Both the position numbers and the translations under genes were made by a program. The notes under the pieces were generated by a model. The model had not been told where the DNA came from and ran no database searches. It saw nothing but the letters and a program-made list of their open reading frames with translations. Shown here in pieces: positions 18,115 through 28,101 of a stretch of 64,000 nucleotides of DNA (the first letter of the stretch is position 1; each line of letters begins with the position of its first letter). Source of the stretch: Flectobacillus longus (lineage in GTDB: Bacteria; Bacteroidota; Bacteroidia; Cytophagales; Spirosomataceae); assembly GCF_030056705.1 (NCBI RefSeq), contig NZ_JASHIC010000007.1:162183-226182 (forward strand). The letters run 5' to 3'.

Positions 18115-20649
18115 TTATTGAATTGCACGCATTAAGGCGATAATCGTACCGATACCTGTAAGTGATGCGGTAATTGTTGAAATAATACCAAGAACTTGCT
18201 GTGATGCCATTTGTTTTTGGTTAATTCGAGGCACAACAATTTCTGACCCTGGATTAATCTTTGGATAGACATTCACCAAGCCCAATAATTTACGAGTACG
18301 ATCTACAGAACCATTTGCATAAATAACATAGGAACGTTTACGTGATGAAAGTGATGTAAATCCTCCTGATTCTGAGATATAATGCTTGAATGAAGCCCCT
18401 TCAATGAATCTAGTTGAAGTCGGATATAATACTTCGCCTTGCATTCTTACTGTTTGAGGTTCTTTGGGTATGCGAAGGATATCACCATCTTGAAGTAACA
18501 TATTAGATTTAGAATTTTCATTTTCTAATACGTCCACTAAATCAATACCTATTGATTCTTCGTATACCTGTTTGATTGGTTCTACCTTAACTGATGTTTC
18601 TGTATTATTATCACTCAAATCCTGAATTTGTCTTGCTTTACGCTCAACCTCTTGGTCTGTCAGTTTCACCCTTCTAATCAAAGTTGCTCCTGCCGGATAC
18701 GCTTGTGCGTTCAATCCTCCAGCACGCTTAATTACATCAAGTAATTTTTCGTCTTTTCTTTCCAAGGCATAGACGCCAGGAAAAATAACCTGCCCGTCTA
18801 TTGATACAAACTGTTGACGTTCATAATTTGGTGATGAACGAACAAACACTTCATCAAAAGGCTCCAAAATAAACTTAGAAGCCGATGGACTCATAGACAA
18901 GTCAGGATTAATCGAAAATTGGAATTTCTCACCAATTGTAGGTGTAATTTTAGACGGATCATCTTGTCCAATATTTTTCTTTCTACGAATAACCTCGATT
19001 CTACCTGTTGCTGCTGATTCTTTCAAGCCTCCTGCTTTTACAACCAAATCTTCCACAGTCATATTTTTAACATAAGGATATGTTCCTATTGAAGGGGTTT
19101 CGCCGCTTCCATTTGGTAATATTCCTAGAGCAGTTGATCCAGTTGGTGTTTTTTCTGCAAAACCTTCCATTGAAGTCAACTTGATTTCACCTTGAATACG
19201 TACAGTGTAGTTCTCCATCATATCCAAGCTAGAATAAACACTAATTTCATCCTCTCTTTTCAAAGGAAAATCTGGAGCTACTCCAGAAAGAATTTCTTTG
19301 TAGTTTATAGCAATATTTTCCTTAGTTAAATCGCTCTTGAGTCTAACAACCAAAATTCTATCTAAAAAAGCATCTTCCTTAAATCCATCAGCACGTTTGA
19401 TGAGTTTTACAAGAGTTGAATTATCACTTAAAGAATAACGTCCCGGACGAAAAACAGCCCCTTTTAGATTGATTGCATTTTCGTATCTATCTAATAGAAT
19501 CTGGTCTACAGCGACAAAATCTCCTGATTTCGGAAAAAATGAAGACAGCAAATCTCCACTTAAGTCTACTAACTTTCTTTCCTTATCAGTATATCTAGTA
19601 ACTTTCAAAACACCTCTATATGCTTCAGGCAAAAATCCTCCAGCATAATCATTAATAATCATATCTAGGTTTTCATTAGGCAAAATCTCAAACATCGCAG
19701 GTTTTTTAACTTTTCCTGCAATTTCTATTCTAGCTTTATATGGTGTAACCTGAATAATATCTTGATCTTGTAATGCAATATCTTGACGTAAATTTCCAGT
19801 TGTCAATAAATCATACAAATCCACACGAGCCACAAGTTTTTTACCTCTTATAACTTTAATTTCACGAAATGTACCATTTTCGTTGGGACCTCCCGCTTGG
19901 TACAGCACATTAAATACTTTTGCCAAGGAAGATACCGCATACGTACCAGGAGCAATGACTTCTCCTATTACAGTTACTCGTATCGTTCTTATATTGCCCA
20001 AAGAAATAGTAGCAGTAGTATTTGCAGGAACACCTCCACTTGCCTTTAAACCAACATATATTTGAGACAATCTACTAACAATTCGTTTTTTTGCTTCTTC
20101 GATGGTCAAGCCACTAACAAAAATATTACCTACACGATCAACCTTAATGTTTCCATCAGGTGAAATCGGTAATGTCAGATGGCTCTCTGAATACCCATTA
20201 ATATCAATTATTATTTCATCGTCAGGACCCAAAATATAATTTTTGGGAGTCGCCATTCGAGCATAAGAATCAAATGTTATTTTTGAATTATTGAAAATCG
20301 AATACCCAAAGATTTTCTTTCTTAAATTGACAGTATTGGAGTCTGCCTCATTTAAAGCCAATTCTTTCTTTTTTCTTAAAGAATCTATTTCATTTTTCTC
20401 AGCAGCTATCTCTGTGACCTTTCTTGATCCAGAGTTTTTAGTACCTGTAGCTGTAGCAGTGGTTGGACGACCAATGGATGTAGGAAGTGAAATGTTTGTA
20501 GGTATGCCAGGTATTTGTGCAAAAGAATTCAAACTCCATAAAGCAACCAATAATAAAGATATAGAGCGTAAGTTAACCGCAGACATGAATGAATGACGAG
20601 ATTTTATAGCCTTCAAAACAAGATTGCTTGTGTTTTTGTGTTGTAACAT
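18115..20649 (-). CDS. Polysaccharide export outer-membrane protein with multiple SLBB domains (Wza-like)
   Basis: An 844-aa protein, about twice the length of E. coli Wza. The N-terminus has a hydrophobic signal (SLLLVALWSLNSFAQ). The Poly_export domain is at about residues 135-210 (YILGPDDEIIIDINGYSES). Several SLBB repeats follow (VIGEVIAPGTYAV, IAGKVKKPAMFEI, LKGAVFRPGRYSL, IDGQVIFPGVYAL, MQGEVLYPTSTRF). A C-terminal hydrophobic helix ends the protein. An alternative start at 20586 (MSAVNLRSI) would give a more standard signal peptide. It is the first gene of the minus-strand export operon. Confidence 0.9.
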   Translation of the reverse strand: MLQHKNTSNLVLKAIKSRHSFMSAVNLRSISLLLVALWSLNSFAQIPGIPTNISLPTSIGRPTTATATGTKNSGSRKVTEIAAEKNEIDSLRKKKELALNEADSNTVNLRKKIFGYSIFNNSKITFDSYARMATPKNYILGPDDEIIIDINGYSESHLTLPISPDGNIKVDRVGNIFVSGLTIEEAKKRIVSRLSQIYVGLKASGGVPANTTATISLGNIRTIRVTVIGEVIAPGTYAVSSLAKVFNVLYQAGGPNENGTFREIKVIRGKKLVARVDLYDLLTTGNLRQDIALQDQDIIQVTPYKARIEIAGKVKKPAMFEILPNENLDMIINDYAGGFLPEAYRGVLKVTRYTDKERKLVDLSGDLLSSFFPKSGDFVAVDQILLDRYENAINLKGAVFRPGRYSLSDNSTLVKLIKRADGFKEDAFLDRILVVRLKSDLTKENIAINYKEILSGVAPDFPLKREDEISVYSSLDMMENYTVRIQGEIKLTSMEGFAEKTPTGSTALGILPNGSGETPSIGTYPYVKNMTVEDLVVKAGGLKESAATGRIEVIRRKKNIGQDDPSKITPTIGEKFQFSINPDLSMSPSASKFILEPFDEVFVRSSPNYERQQFVSIDGQVIFPGVYALERKDEKLLDVIKRAGGLNAQAYPAGATLIRRVKLTDQEVERKARQIQDLSDNNTETSVKVEPIKQVYEESIGIDLVDVLENENSKSNMLLQDGDILRIPKEPQTVRMQGEVLYPTSTRFIEGASFKHYISESGGFTSLSSRKRSYVIYANGSVDRTRKLLGLVNVYPKINPGSEIVVPRINQKQMASQQVLGIISTITASLTGIGTIIALMRAIQ

Positions 20650-20987
20650 GTTTTTTAATTTTGTCCTTGGGTTGATTTAAGAAGGTTTTTCCAAAAATAG
20701 TCCAAAAAACGGTACTTTTATTATTAAGATAAGTTTGAATTAAATCACAAAGTAAATGAACTTTTGGCTAAATCTCGACAATCTTAAGCAGATTAATTAG
20801 GGAGTGGACAATTAAATTAATATAGGCTTACGATTTTTAATGCTTTTTTGTAGATTTGCTAACTTCTTAATCCAAAACTATATTTTTGAGTCAACACACT
20901 TAAAATGCAAATCAAAAATATAGCCAATAAGTAATTTTAGTAACTTGTTTTGATGAAACATCAATAAACCATTCTTTCTCTAGCAGT
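20650..20987. other. Divergent intergenic region between export operon and parE
   Basis: This 338-base AT-rich gap lies between the minus-strand wza-like gene and plus-strand parE and must hold promoters for both. A plausible parE promoter is annotated separately at 20856-20888. No strong promoter match was found for the minus strand, and no RNA or ORF is visible. Confidence 0.5.
20856..20888 (+). promoter_or_regulatory. Possible Bacteroidota-type promoter for parE
   Basis: TTG at 20856-20858 and TATTTTTG at 20881-20888 fit the TTG...TAnnTTTG consensus with a 22-base spacer, at the long end of the accepted range. The elements lie 100 bases upstream of the parE start. Confidence 0.45.
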
Positions 20988-22865
20988 ATGTCAACAACTC
21001 CCAATAATGAGGTTCAATATACCGAAGACAGTATTCGGTCACTAGATTGGAAAGAACATATTCGTCTTCGTCCTGGTATGTATATTGGTAAGCTCGGCGA
21101 TGGTTCTTCGTCAGACGACGGAATATATGTATTAGTAAAAGAAATTGTCGATAACTCTATCGATGAGCACATGATGGGTCATGGTAAGGCCATTGATGTG
21201 AAAATTTCAGACCACCGAGTAGAGGTACGTGATTATGGACGTGGTATTCCACTTGGAAAAGTAATCGACTGTGTTTCCAAAATCAACACAGGAGGAAAAT
21301 ATGATTCTGGAGCTTTCCAAAAATCTGTAGGTTTGAACGGGGTAGGTACAAAAGCAACCAACGCACTATCAAGCTTTTTTAGAGTACAATCATTTCGTGA
21401 AGGAAAAACAAAATGGGCAGAATTTAGTAAAGGCGAAATACTTACTGAATCAGACGGTGAACCAGAAAGTAATGCCAAAAATGGTACTCAAACCATTTTT
21501 GAACCTGATAACACTATCTTCAAAAATTACCATTTTATTCCACAATATCTGGATAATCTTTTCTGGAATTATGCTTATTTGAATGCAGGATTGTCTATCA
21601 ATTTTAATGGACAAAAGTATTTTTCTCAAAAAGGTCTTTTTGATTTATTGAGTAAAAAAACAAACGAAGAAGAAAATCGCTATCCTATCATTCATCTTAA
21701 AGGAAATGATATTGAAATTGCCATGACCCATGGTAATCAATATGGCGAAGAATACTATTCGTTTGTAAACGGTCAAAATACAACTCAAGGGGGTACTCAC
21801 TTGCAAGCCTTCCGTGAAGCCGTGGTTCGTACAGTACGTGATTTCTATAAAAAGGATTACGCTCCTGAAGATATCCGTGCCAGCATTGTCGCTGCCGTAG
21901 CTGTTCGTGTTCAAGAACCCGTTTTTGAATCTCAAACAAAAACAAAATTAGGGTCAATCACCATGTCCCCAGATTCTAGCTCTCAAACCGTTAGAAGTTT
22001 TGTAGGAGATTTCATTAAGACTGAGTTGGATAATTTTTTGCACAAAAACCCAACGACTGCTGAAGCACTCAAAAAGCGTATCGAACAGTCTGAGCGTGAG
22101 CGTAAAGATATTGCAGGTATCAAAAAGTTGGCGAATGAACGTGCTAAAAAAGCCAACTTACACAACAAAAAGCTTCGTGATTGTCGTGTGCATTTATCTA
22201 ACGAAAAGTCCGATAATCGTTATGATTCAATGTTGTTTATCACCGAAGGTGACTCTGCAAGTGGTTCAATTACCAAATCTCGCAATGTGCAAACTCAAGC
22301 TGTGTTTAGTTTGAGAGGTAAACCGCTTAACTGCTTTGGCTTAACCAAAAAGATTGTTTATGAAAACGAAGAATTTAACCTGCTCCAACATGCCTTGAAT
22401 ATCGAAGATGGCTTGGAGGGTCTTCGTTATAACAAAATCATTATTGCAACCGATGCCGACGTAGATGGTATGCACATTCGTTTGCTAATGATGACATTTT
22501 TCTTGCAATTTTTCCCAGATTTGGTACGCAATGGTCATTTGTATATTTTGGAAACACCATTATTCCGTGTTCGAAACAAAAAAGAAACCATCTATTGCTA
22601 TTCCGACGAAGAACGTCTTAATGCCATTCATAAATTGGGTCCAAAACCAGAAATTACACGTTTCAAAGGTTTAGGTGAGATTTCTCCAGAAGAATTTGGT
22701 AAATTTATAGGCGATAATATTCGTTTAGAACCTGTAATCCTAGAAAAGGATACAACCATTCCTAAAATTCTGACTTATTTCATGGGTAAAAATACCCCTG
22801 ATCGTCAAAGATTTATTATCGACAATCTCATTATTGAAAAAGACCCTGCCGAAGCAGCAGCATAA
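20988..22865 (+). CDS. parE: DNA topoisomerase IV subunit B
   Basis: The ATPase subunit of topoisomerase IV, which decatenates chromosomes, or a close GyrB paralogue. The GHKL ATPase is visible in [13 protein letters not shown] and [15 protein letters not shown] motifs are ITEGDSASG near residue 418 and TDADVDGMH near 488. The length of 625 aa matches Bacteroidota ParE and lacks the insert of proteobacterial GyrB. The partner parC gene is not in the window. A small hairpin follows the stop codon. Confidence 0.9.
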   Translation: MSTTPNNEVQYTEDSIRSLDWKEHIRLRPGMYIGKLGDGSSSDDGIYVLVKEIVDNSIDEHMMGHGKAIDVKISDHRVEVRDYGRGIPLGKVIDCVSKINTGGKYDSGAFQKSVGLNGVGTKATNALSSFFRVQSFREGKTKWAEFSKGEILTESDGEPESNAKNGTQTIFEPDNTIFKNYHFIPQYLDNLFWNYAYLNAGLSINFNGQKYFSQKGLFDLLSKKTNEEENRYPIIHLKGNDIEIAMTHGNQYGEEYYSFVNGQNTTQGGTHLQAFREAVVRTVRDFYKKDYAPEDIRASIVAAVAVRVQEPVFESQTKTKLGSITMSPDSSSQTVRSFVGDFIKTELDNFLHKNPTTAEALKKRIEQSERERKDIAGIKKLANERAKKANLHNKKLRDCRVHLSNEKSDNRYDSMLFITEGDSASGSITKSRNVQTQAVFSLRGKPLNCFGLTKKIVYENEEFNLLQHALNIEDGLEGLRYNKIIIATDADVDGMHIRLLMMTFFLQFFPDLVRNGHLYILETPLFRVRNKKETIYCYSDEERLNAIHKLGPKPEITRFKGLGEISPEEFGKFIGDNIRLEPVILEKDTTIPKILTYFMGKNTPDRQRFIIDNLIIEKDPAEAAA

Positions 22866-22871
22866 GATATA

Positions 22872-22901
22872 GATTAGAGCTCAACAAATGTTGAGTTCTA
22901 A
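22872..22901. terminator. Hairpin between parE and pheA
   Basis: ATTAGAGCTCAACA and TGTTGAGTTCTAAT form a nearly perfect stem immediately after the parE stop. The following sequence is T-rich but has no clean T-run, so it may be a weak terminator or an mRNA-end stabiliser. Confidence 0.45.
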
Positions 22902-22953
22902 TTCAAATATTTCTTTTCCTGCTCATTAGCAGAAATATCCTGTTAACCATAAT

Positions 22954-24030
22954 ATGACCCTAGAACAATTACGACAACAGATTGATGAGCTTGACAACGA
23001 AATGCTTGAGATACTCAACAAGCGCATGGAAGTTGTAAAGCATGTTGGAGAGCTTAAAAAAACGACTCAGACTGTTATTTATCGTCCCGAGCGTGAAAAA
23101 CAAATCATCGACCGTCTTGCAGAAATGAGCCAAGGTTTATTGACTCGTCCTGCGATTGAGGCTATTTACCTCGAAATTTTTGCAGTATCTCGTAATCTTG
23201 AATTGCCTGAACGTATTGCTTATTTGGGTCCAGAAGGAAGCTTTACTCATCAAGCAGCCGAAAGCCGCTTTGGTGCTATGAGTGATTACTTACCTTTGCC
23301 AAGCATTCGCTCTGTTTTTGAAAGCATTGATACAGGTCGTGCGAGATTCGGTGTTGTACCTATCGAAAATAATTTGGAAGGTATCGTGAAAGAGACAATT
23401 GATTTGTTAAACGAAACGGATTTGAAAATTGTAGCCGAAGTGGTTATTCCTGTTCATTTCACTTTCGCAACCAAAGCCGAAAAATTATCTGATATCAAGC
23501 GTATTTATTCAAAAGATATTGCGTTTGGACAATGTGAAAAATTCTTGAATGAATATTTCAATGGTAAAGATGAAGAGTTTTTTGTACAAGTTGATTCAAC
23601 CTCAAAAGCTGCCAAATTAGCCTCTCAAGATGAACAATCTGCTGCTGTTTGTTCTCATATTGCGGCCAAATTGTTTGATGTTCCTATATTGTTTGACAAT
23701 ATTCAAGATTCGTCTCAGAACAGAACAAGATTTTTTATTATTGGAAAAGATTTTGTCAACCAAAAGAGCGAGAAAGACAAAACTACCATTATTGCCAAAC
23801 TCCCTGACGATGGTAAGCCAGGAACACTGGTAAGATTTCTCCAAGAGTTCGAAAATAGAGGAATTAACCTTGTAAAAATTGAATCTAGACCTGTGAAAGA
23901 AGGTGAAACATTCAACTTCTGGTTCTTGATGGAATTTGATGGGTACTTCTTAGATGAGAATGTTCAACATATCATGAAAAAACATGAATCCGACATCAAG
24001 TGGCTCGGAAGTTATGTAAAAATGGTATAA
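22954..24030 (+). CDS. pheA: Bifunctional chorismate mutase / prephenate dehydratase
   Basis: Converts chorismate through prephenate to phenylpyruvate in phenylalanine synthesis. Residues 1-85 are the AroQ chorismate mutase helix bundle (LRQQIDELDNEMLEILNKRM). About 92-270 is the prephenate dehydratase domain (YLGPEGSFTHQAA and, later, FFIIGKD). About 285-355 is an ACT domain with the ESRP phenylalanine-sensing motif, which suggests feedback inhibition. The 358-aa length is standard for the P-protein. The gene ends at a bidirectional terminator shared with the bestrophin gene. Confidence 0.95.
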   Translation: MTLEQLRQQIDELDNEMLEILNKRMEVVKHVGELKKTTQTVIYRPEREKQIIDRLAEMSQGLLTRPAIEAIYLEIFAVSRNLELPERIAYLGPEGSFTHQAAESRFGAMSDYLPLPSIRSVFESIDTGRARFGVVPIENNLEGIVKETIDLLNETDLKIVAEVVIPVHFTFATKAEKLSDIKRIYSKDIAFGQCEKFLNEYFNGKDEEFFVQVDSTSKAAKLASQDEQSAAVCSHIAAKLFDVPILFDNIQDSSQNRTRFFIIGKDFVNQKSEKDKTTIIAKLPDDGKPGTLVRFLQEFENRGINLVKIESRPVKEGETFNFWFLMEFDGYFLDENVQHIMKKHESDIKWLGSYVKMV

Positions 24031-24035
24031 TAATA

Positions 24036-24064
24036 AAAGCCGTTAGTTTATCGCTAACGGCTTT
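24036..24064. terminator. Bidirectional terminator between pheA and bestrophin gene
   Basis: AAAGCCGTTAG and CTAACGGCTTT are perfect 11-base complements around a 7-base loop. An A-run precedes and a T-run follows. The two genes converge on it from both sides. Confidence 0.88.
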
Positions 24065-24068
24065 CTTT

Positions 24069-24956
24069 TTATCTTAAAACTGATTCTTCTTGAAATATTT
24101 CACCTACATGCTTTTGAATATTTTTACACATCTGTGCTAATGGTAAGTCGTTCGCATCTGTACCAAATGGATTTTCAATTTCTTCTGCAATCAGCTCTAA
24201 ACTTGCTAAAACATAAAAAACAAAAACTACCACTGGAATCACGATATAACCTAGTGTAAAAACATAGCCAAAGGGCAAAGTCATTACATAAAAGAAGATA
24301 AATTTTTTCAAAAATACCGTATAAGAAAATGGAATTGGAGTATTTTTGATTCGTTCGCAAGCTCCACAAATATCCGTAAAGCTTCGAATCTCTTCGTTGA
24401 TAAAAAGTAACTGCTCGCCCGAAATAATATTTTTTGCATATAATGCCTGCACTTGTTCAACTAGCAATTTGGCAATATAATTTGGCTTATGGTATTCTGA
24501 TTTAATCTTATATTCAGAAATAAACAGCTCGCTATCATTTTGATGTCCTCGCAAATGACGTTTCAAGGCAAAAGCATATTCTATAATAAGGCTTTCAATT
24601 AAAGTCCTTTCTTCTTTTAACTCTTTGGGAACTACCGCTTGAATCTTGATAGCCAAATTACGTGAGGCATTTGTCAAAGCCCCCCAGTTACGTCTCCCCT
24701 CCCACCAGCGGTCATAGGCAGTGTTTGTTCTAAATACCAACAACATCGAAATCACAAAACCCAACATTCCGTGCATAGCTGGAATATTTTTGATATGCGA
24801 ATTATCACTTAATTTAAAAACATCAACTTCCAAATAAGCAATCAAGCCAGAATAAGCTCCTATAGCTATCAACATAGGAAACAATTTTCTGAAGGTATCG
24901 GCTTTATGAAAGTGGAAAATAAAGGTGAACCATTCTTTTGGATTATAATTGATCAT
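24069..24956 (-). CDS. Bestrophin-family (UPF0187) ion channel protein
   Basis: A 295-aa inner-membrane protein of the bestrophin/RFP-TM family. The family landmarks FRTNTAYDRWWEGRRNWG (residues 75-95) and a C-terminal IENPFGTDANDLPL are both present. Four hydrophobic segments fit the pentameric channel fold. Bacterial homologues conduct ions, sodium in the Klebsiella protein. The ion and the physiological role here are unknown. It is transcribed alone, downstream of sufB but beyond sufB's terminator. Confidence 0.9.
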   Translation of the reverse strand: MINYNPKEWFTFIFHFHKADTFRKLFPMLIAIGAYSGLIAYLEVDVFKLSDNSHIKNIPAMHGMLGFVISMLLVFRTNTAYDRWWEGRRNWGALTNASRNLAIKIQAVVPKELKEERTLIESLIIEYAFALKRHLRGHQNDSELFISEYKIKSEYHKPNYIAKLLVEQVQALYAKNIISGEQLLFINEEIRSFTDICGACERIKNTPIPFSYTVFLKKFIFFYVMTLPFGYVFTLGYIVIPVVVFVFYVLASLELIAEEIENPFGTDANDLPLAQMCKNIQKHVGEIFQEESVLR

Positions 24957-25021
24957 AGAGATAAGAATAATTTAGTAAAAGTTTGAATGTGAAGATAAAT
25001 TTAATACTCGACGGTACAAAC

Positions 25022-25056
25022 AAAAACAGCTTCTATCGAAAATAGAAGCTGTTTTT
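25022..25056 (-). terminator. Intrinsic terminator of sufB
   Basis: AAAAACAGCTTCTAT and ATAGAAGCTGTTTTT are perfect 15-base complements with a 5-base loop, placed 28 bases beyond the sufB stop codon. Confidence 0.88.
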
Positions 25057-25083
25057 ATATCTATTGTAATAAAATTCGATTCA

Positions 25084-26532
25084 TTAACCTACTGAACCTT
25101 CCAGTGAGATAGCAAGAAGCTTTTGTGCTTCTACTGCAAATTCCATTGGTAATTGATTCAATACTTCTTTGGCATATCCATTCACAATTAAAGCAATAGC
25201 TGCTTCAGTAGAAATACCACGTTGATTACAATAGAAAATCTGGTCTTCACCAATCTTCGAAGTAGTCGCTTCGTGCTCTACAGTCGCTGTATTATTTTTT
25301 ACTTCAATGTATGGGAAAGTATGCGCACCACAACGGTCACCCATCAACAATGAGTCACATTGAGAGAAGTTACGAGCATTTTCTGCACGTTTCATCACTT
25401 CAACTAAGCCTCTGTATGAGTTTTGAGAACGACCCGCAGAAATACCTTTTGAAACAATACGAGACTTGGTATTTTTACCAATATGTATCATTTTCGTACC
25501 TGTATCTGCTTGTTGCATATTGTTGGTAACTGCTACTGAGTAAAATTCACCGATAGAGTTATCACCTTTCAAAATCACAGAAGGGTATTTCCAAGTAATA
25601 GCCGACCCTGTTTCTACTTGAGTCCAAGAGATTTTTGAGTTTGCGCCATCACAAATACCACGTTTTGTTACGAAGTTGTAAATACCACCTTTACCGTCTT
25701 TATCACCAGGATACCAGTTTTGAACAGTAGAGTATTTAACTTCTGCATTTTCGTGTGCTACGATTTCAACTACAGCAGCATGCAATTGGTTTTCGTCACG
25801 CATTGGAGCAGTACAACCTTCTAGGTAACTTACGTAAGAAGATTCGTCAGCAACAATCAAAGTACGTTCGAATTGACCAGTACCAGCCGCATTAATACGG
25901 AAATACGTAGATAATTCCATTGGACATCTTACTCCTTTTGGAATATAACAGAATGAACCATCTGAGAATACAGCAGCGTTCAATGCCGAAAAGAAATTAT
26001 CTTTTACAGGAACAACTGAGCCTAAGTATTTTTTGATTAATTCAGGATGTTCTTTAATTGCTTCAGACATTGAGCTAAAAATAATACCTTTTTCACCCAA
26101 AGTCTTTTTAAATGTAGTAGCCACTGAAACTGAGTCAATTACAGCATCTACTGCAACTCCAGAAAGGCGCTTCTGCTCATCAAGAGAGATACCTAATTTC
26201 TCGAAAGTACGACGTAACTCAGGATCAATTTCATCCAATGAATTAACAACTTTCGTTTGTTTTGGAGCTGAATAATATTTGATAGCTTGGTAGTCAACTT
26301 TTTTATAGTCAACATTAGCCCATTCTGGTTCTTGCATACCCAACCAAGTACGGTATGCGCTCAAACGCCATTCCAACATCCACTCAGGCTCGTTTTTCTT
26401 AGCCGAGATTTGACGGATAACGTCTTCATTCAAACCTGCAGGTACTTCATCTGTTTCGAAGTGACTTTCGAAACCATATTTATACTCAGAGGAGGTGATT
26501 TCTTCGAGAATGTCTATTTCTTCTTTTGCCAT
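25084..26532 (-). CDS. sufB: Fe-S cluster assembly protein SufB
   Basis: Scaffold subunit of the SUF iron-sulfur cluster machinery. It is 482 aa, the usual length, and carries the right-handed beta-helix core ([36 protein letters not shown]) and the C-terminal Fe-S ligand region. It acts in the cytosol with SufC and SufD. The usual sufC, sufD and sufS neighbours are absent. A terminator follows immediately, so sufB is monocistronic here and its partners must lie elsewhere. Confidence 0.96.
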   Translation of the reverse strand: MAKEEIDILEEITSSEYKYGFESHFETDEVPAGLNEDVIRQISAKKNEPEWMLEWRLSAYRTWLGMQEPEWANVDYKKVDYQAIKYYSAPKQTKVVNSLDEIDPELRRTFEKLGISLDEQKRLSGVAVDAVIDSVSVATTFKKTLGEKGIIFSSMSEAIKEHPELIKKYLGSVVPVKDNFFSALNAAVFSDGSFCYIPKGVRCPMELSTYFRINAAGTGQFERTLIVADESSYVSYLEGCTAPMRDENQLHAAVVEIVAHENAEVKYSTVQNWYPGDKDGKGGIYNFVTKRGICDGANSKISWTQVETGSAITWKYPSVILKGDNSIGEFYSVAVTNNMQQADTGTKMIHIGKNTKSRIVSKGISAGRSQNSYRGLVEVMKRAENARNFSQCDSLLMGDRCGAHTFPYIEVKNNTATVEHEATTSKIGEDQIFYCNQRGISTEAAIALIVNGYAKEVLNQLPMEFAVEAQKLLAISLEGSVG

Positions 26533-26798
26533 TGTATTTAATCTGTTACAGCAATTGGTATATCAGTGATTTTGTGCTAGACAATGGAGATAAGTTGCAA
26601 GCATGTAAAAATATCACCTAAAAAAATGATTTTTGTTAGCTTTTCAACTAATTATTGACCTTTGAATTCATTCACTGAAATAATTGGTCTACAAAAATAA
26701 ACCAAAAAGCGCAAGAAAAGTTCTGTTGTTTAGAATTTTTCTAAGATGTCCCCTAATTATTCCTAATTTTTGAAGAAAAGACCACCTAAACCCTCCTT

Positions 26799-27272
26799 TT
26801 AAGTCGGATTAGCAAACGGAACCGAACGATTTACAGACTCCTCCAAGGATATAAATGTTTCTGTTCTCTGAATTCCTGCCACTTTTTGAATTTTGTCGTG
26901 CAATACTTCTCTGAGGTGAACGGTATCACGACAAACAATTTTGGCAAAAATAGAATAGATACCCGTGGTATAATTAATACTTACCACTTCGGGAATCTGC
27001 ATGAGTTGGTCTGCTACCTCTGCATAGAGAGAACTTTTATCTAGATAAATACCTAGAAAAGCCGAAATATCCCAACCAAGCCTAGTATGGTCGACAATCA
27101 ATTGGGAGCCTTTTACAATTCCCATTTCTTCCATTTTTGCCATTCGAACATGGACAGTTCCACTCGAAACGTGGATTTTTTTAGCAATTTCGGTATAGGG
27201 CATAGTAGCATCGCTCATCAAAAGCCCTAATATTTTTAAATCAACTTGGTCAATTCCTGGTACTTTTTCCAT
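26799..27272 (-). CDS. Lrp/AsnC family transcriptional regulator
   Basis: A 157-aa regulator. Residues 8-60 form the AsnC-type helix-turn-helix (LKILGLLMSDATMPYTEIAK, HVSSGTVHVRMAKMEEMGIV). Residues 70-145 are the RAM effector-binding domain. The length fits the family. Its target and ligand are unknown. It is divergent from the tRNA-like RNA gene at 27478, with a 205-base region between them. Confidence 0.92.
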   Translation of the reverse strand: MEKVPGIDQVDLKILGLLMSDATMPYTEIAKKIHVSSGTVHVRMAKMEEMGIVKGSQLIVDHTRLGWDISAFLGIYLDKSSLYAEVADQLMQIPEVVSINYTTGIYSIFAKIVCRDTVHLREVLHDKIQKVAGIQRTETFISLEESVNRSVPFANPT

Positions 27273-27356
27273 AGGTATTAATACAGTCTAAAGTTTTTAT
27301 TAACAATTTCGCAAAAAATAAGGCTTTGCGAATTGCCATTTTTAACGATTCGTTAA

Positions 27357-27387
27357 CAAAAATAGCGAATTTTTGAAAATACTATAA
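27357..27387 (-). promoter_or_regulatory. Possible promoter of the Lrp-type gene
   Basis: On the minus strand TATTTTTG (27364-27357) fits the -7 element, and TTA replaces TTG exactly 20 bases upstream. It lies about 85 bases before the start codon and back to back with the tRNA-like gene promoter. Confidence 0.4.
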
Positions 27388-27412
27388 ATTTTAACATTTT
27401 TTTATAAAATAT

Positions 27413-27443
27413 TTGCAAAATATCTGAACACCTGTTAACTTTG
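27413..27443 (+). promoter_or_regulatory. Consensus Bacteroidota promoter of the tRNA-like RNA
   Basis: TTG at 27413-27415 and TAACTTTG at 27436-27443 match TTG-N20-TAnnTTTG exactly. The predicted start is near 27450, about 28 bases before the 5' end of the folded RNA, which leaves a short leader for RNase P to remove. Confidence 0.85.
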
Positions 27444-27477
27444 CATTGTCAAGTTAAAAGAACAACGACACACACAA

Positions 27478-27637
27478 TGTAGGGTGATGAAATTTGGCAG
27501 ACGTGCCCTCCTGTCTCGGGGGTGGTGATTACGGGATAAAGTTAGTATAATGCCTATCGCAAGATAGACTGGGGTTGACCACCAGATTTTGTACTATACC
27601 TAACTACGCCGTGGAGGTTCGAGTCCTTCTCCTACAG
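27478..27637 (+). ncRNA. tRNA-like RNA with an exceptionally long variable region
   Basis: The ends fold as a tRNA. Acceptor TGTAGGG (27478-27484) pairs with TCCTACA (27630-27636). The D-arm has a Leu-like loop with GG (27487-27504). The anticodon arm is CCCTC-CTGTCTC-GGGGG (27506-27522). The T-arm is GGAGG-TTCGAGT-CCTTC (27613-27629). Discriminator G is at 27637 and no CCA is encoded. Where class II tRNAs have about 15-20 bases, 90 bases lie between the anticodon and T arms (27523-27612). They hold ACGG/CCGT, AGTTAG-TATA/TATA-C-CTAACT and a GNRA hairpin CTATC-GCAA-GATAG. TGGTG (27523) could also pair with CACCA (27580) as a pseudoknot. The loop would read anticodon GUC with an unusual pyrimidine at 37, so decoding is doubtful. 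It may be an atypical tRNA, a tRNA-derived regulator or a relic. Confidence 0.7.
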
Positions 27638-27777
27638 CAATTTATCTGAAATTTTGGGGATATACGATTTGGCAAAATAAAATTTCCTGATTACCTTTAT
27701 TCCCAGATTATCAGATTGACTACGAATATAAAAAAGTAGTTTTATTTGGTTTTTAGTTTGTTGATGAAGTGTAATTC

Positions 27778-27808
27778 AAAAAAGCAGTCTTACTGAGTCT
27801 GCTTTTTT
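27778..27808 (+). terminator. Intrinsic terminator downstream of the tRNA-like RNA
   Basis: AAAAAAGCAG and CTGCTTTTTT pair around an inner CTT/GAG stem with one T:T mismatch, and a run of seven T follows. It is the first terminator after the RNA promoter on the plus strand. Confidence 0.75.
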
Positions 27809-28046
27809 TGTTTTTATAGCCTTTAGAACTTCCTAAAGCTCTCCTATTGAGCGTATTCAGCTCTTTTTTCATTTTATCTTCTTTGGTTAAGCCTCATTTT
27901 GATTTGCTTATTTTACAAATTTCCCAAATAATATTTCAATTTAGCAAAGCGGTACTTTCATTTCGATTTTGTCCATTTTGACAACAAAAAGGAAGAAAAG
28001 TTCTTTTGTTCCTACCGATTACTCAAATATCCCTATCTCAAAATAG

Positions 28047-28077
28047 AAAAACCTCAACCCAAAAGAGCCGAGGTTTT
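28047..28077 (-). terminator. Probable terminator of the GH43 gene
   Basis: AAAACCTC and GAGGTTTT flank a 14-base loop, giving a modest stem with T-rich minus-strand tail just beyond the GH43 stop. Confidence 0.55.
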
Positions 28078-28101
28078 AATAAATATTCACGATGCGAGGA
28101 A

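Larger units (their letters stand above)
27638..28101. other. Gene-free interval after the tRNA-like RNA
   Basis: This 464-base stretch holds no ORF of note. It contains the plus-strand terminator at 27778-27808 and the minus-strand terminator at 28047-28077. The 140 bases between the RNA and its likely terminator are AT-rich with only weak self-complementarity. Confidence 0.6.

Noticed and set aside
27478..27637. Group I intron in a tRNA gene
   Set aside because: The extra sequence is only about 75 bases longer than a normal variable arm, far below group I size, and lies between anticodon and T arms rather than in the anticodon loop. No P7/P3 core was recognised.
27478..27637. tmRNA
   Set aside because: No tag-peptide frame, too short, and a D-arm and anticodon-like arm are present, which tmRNA lacks.
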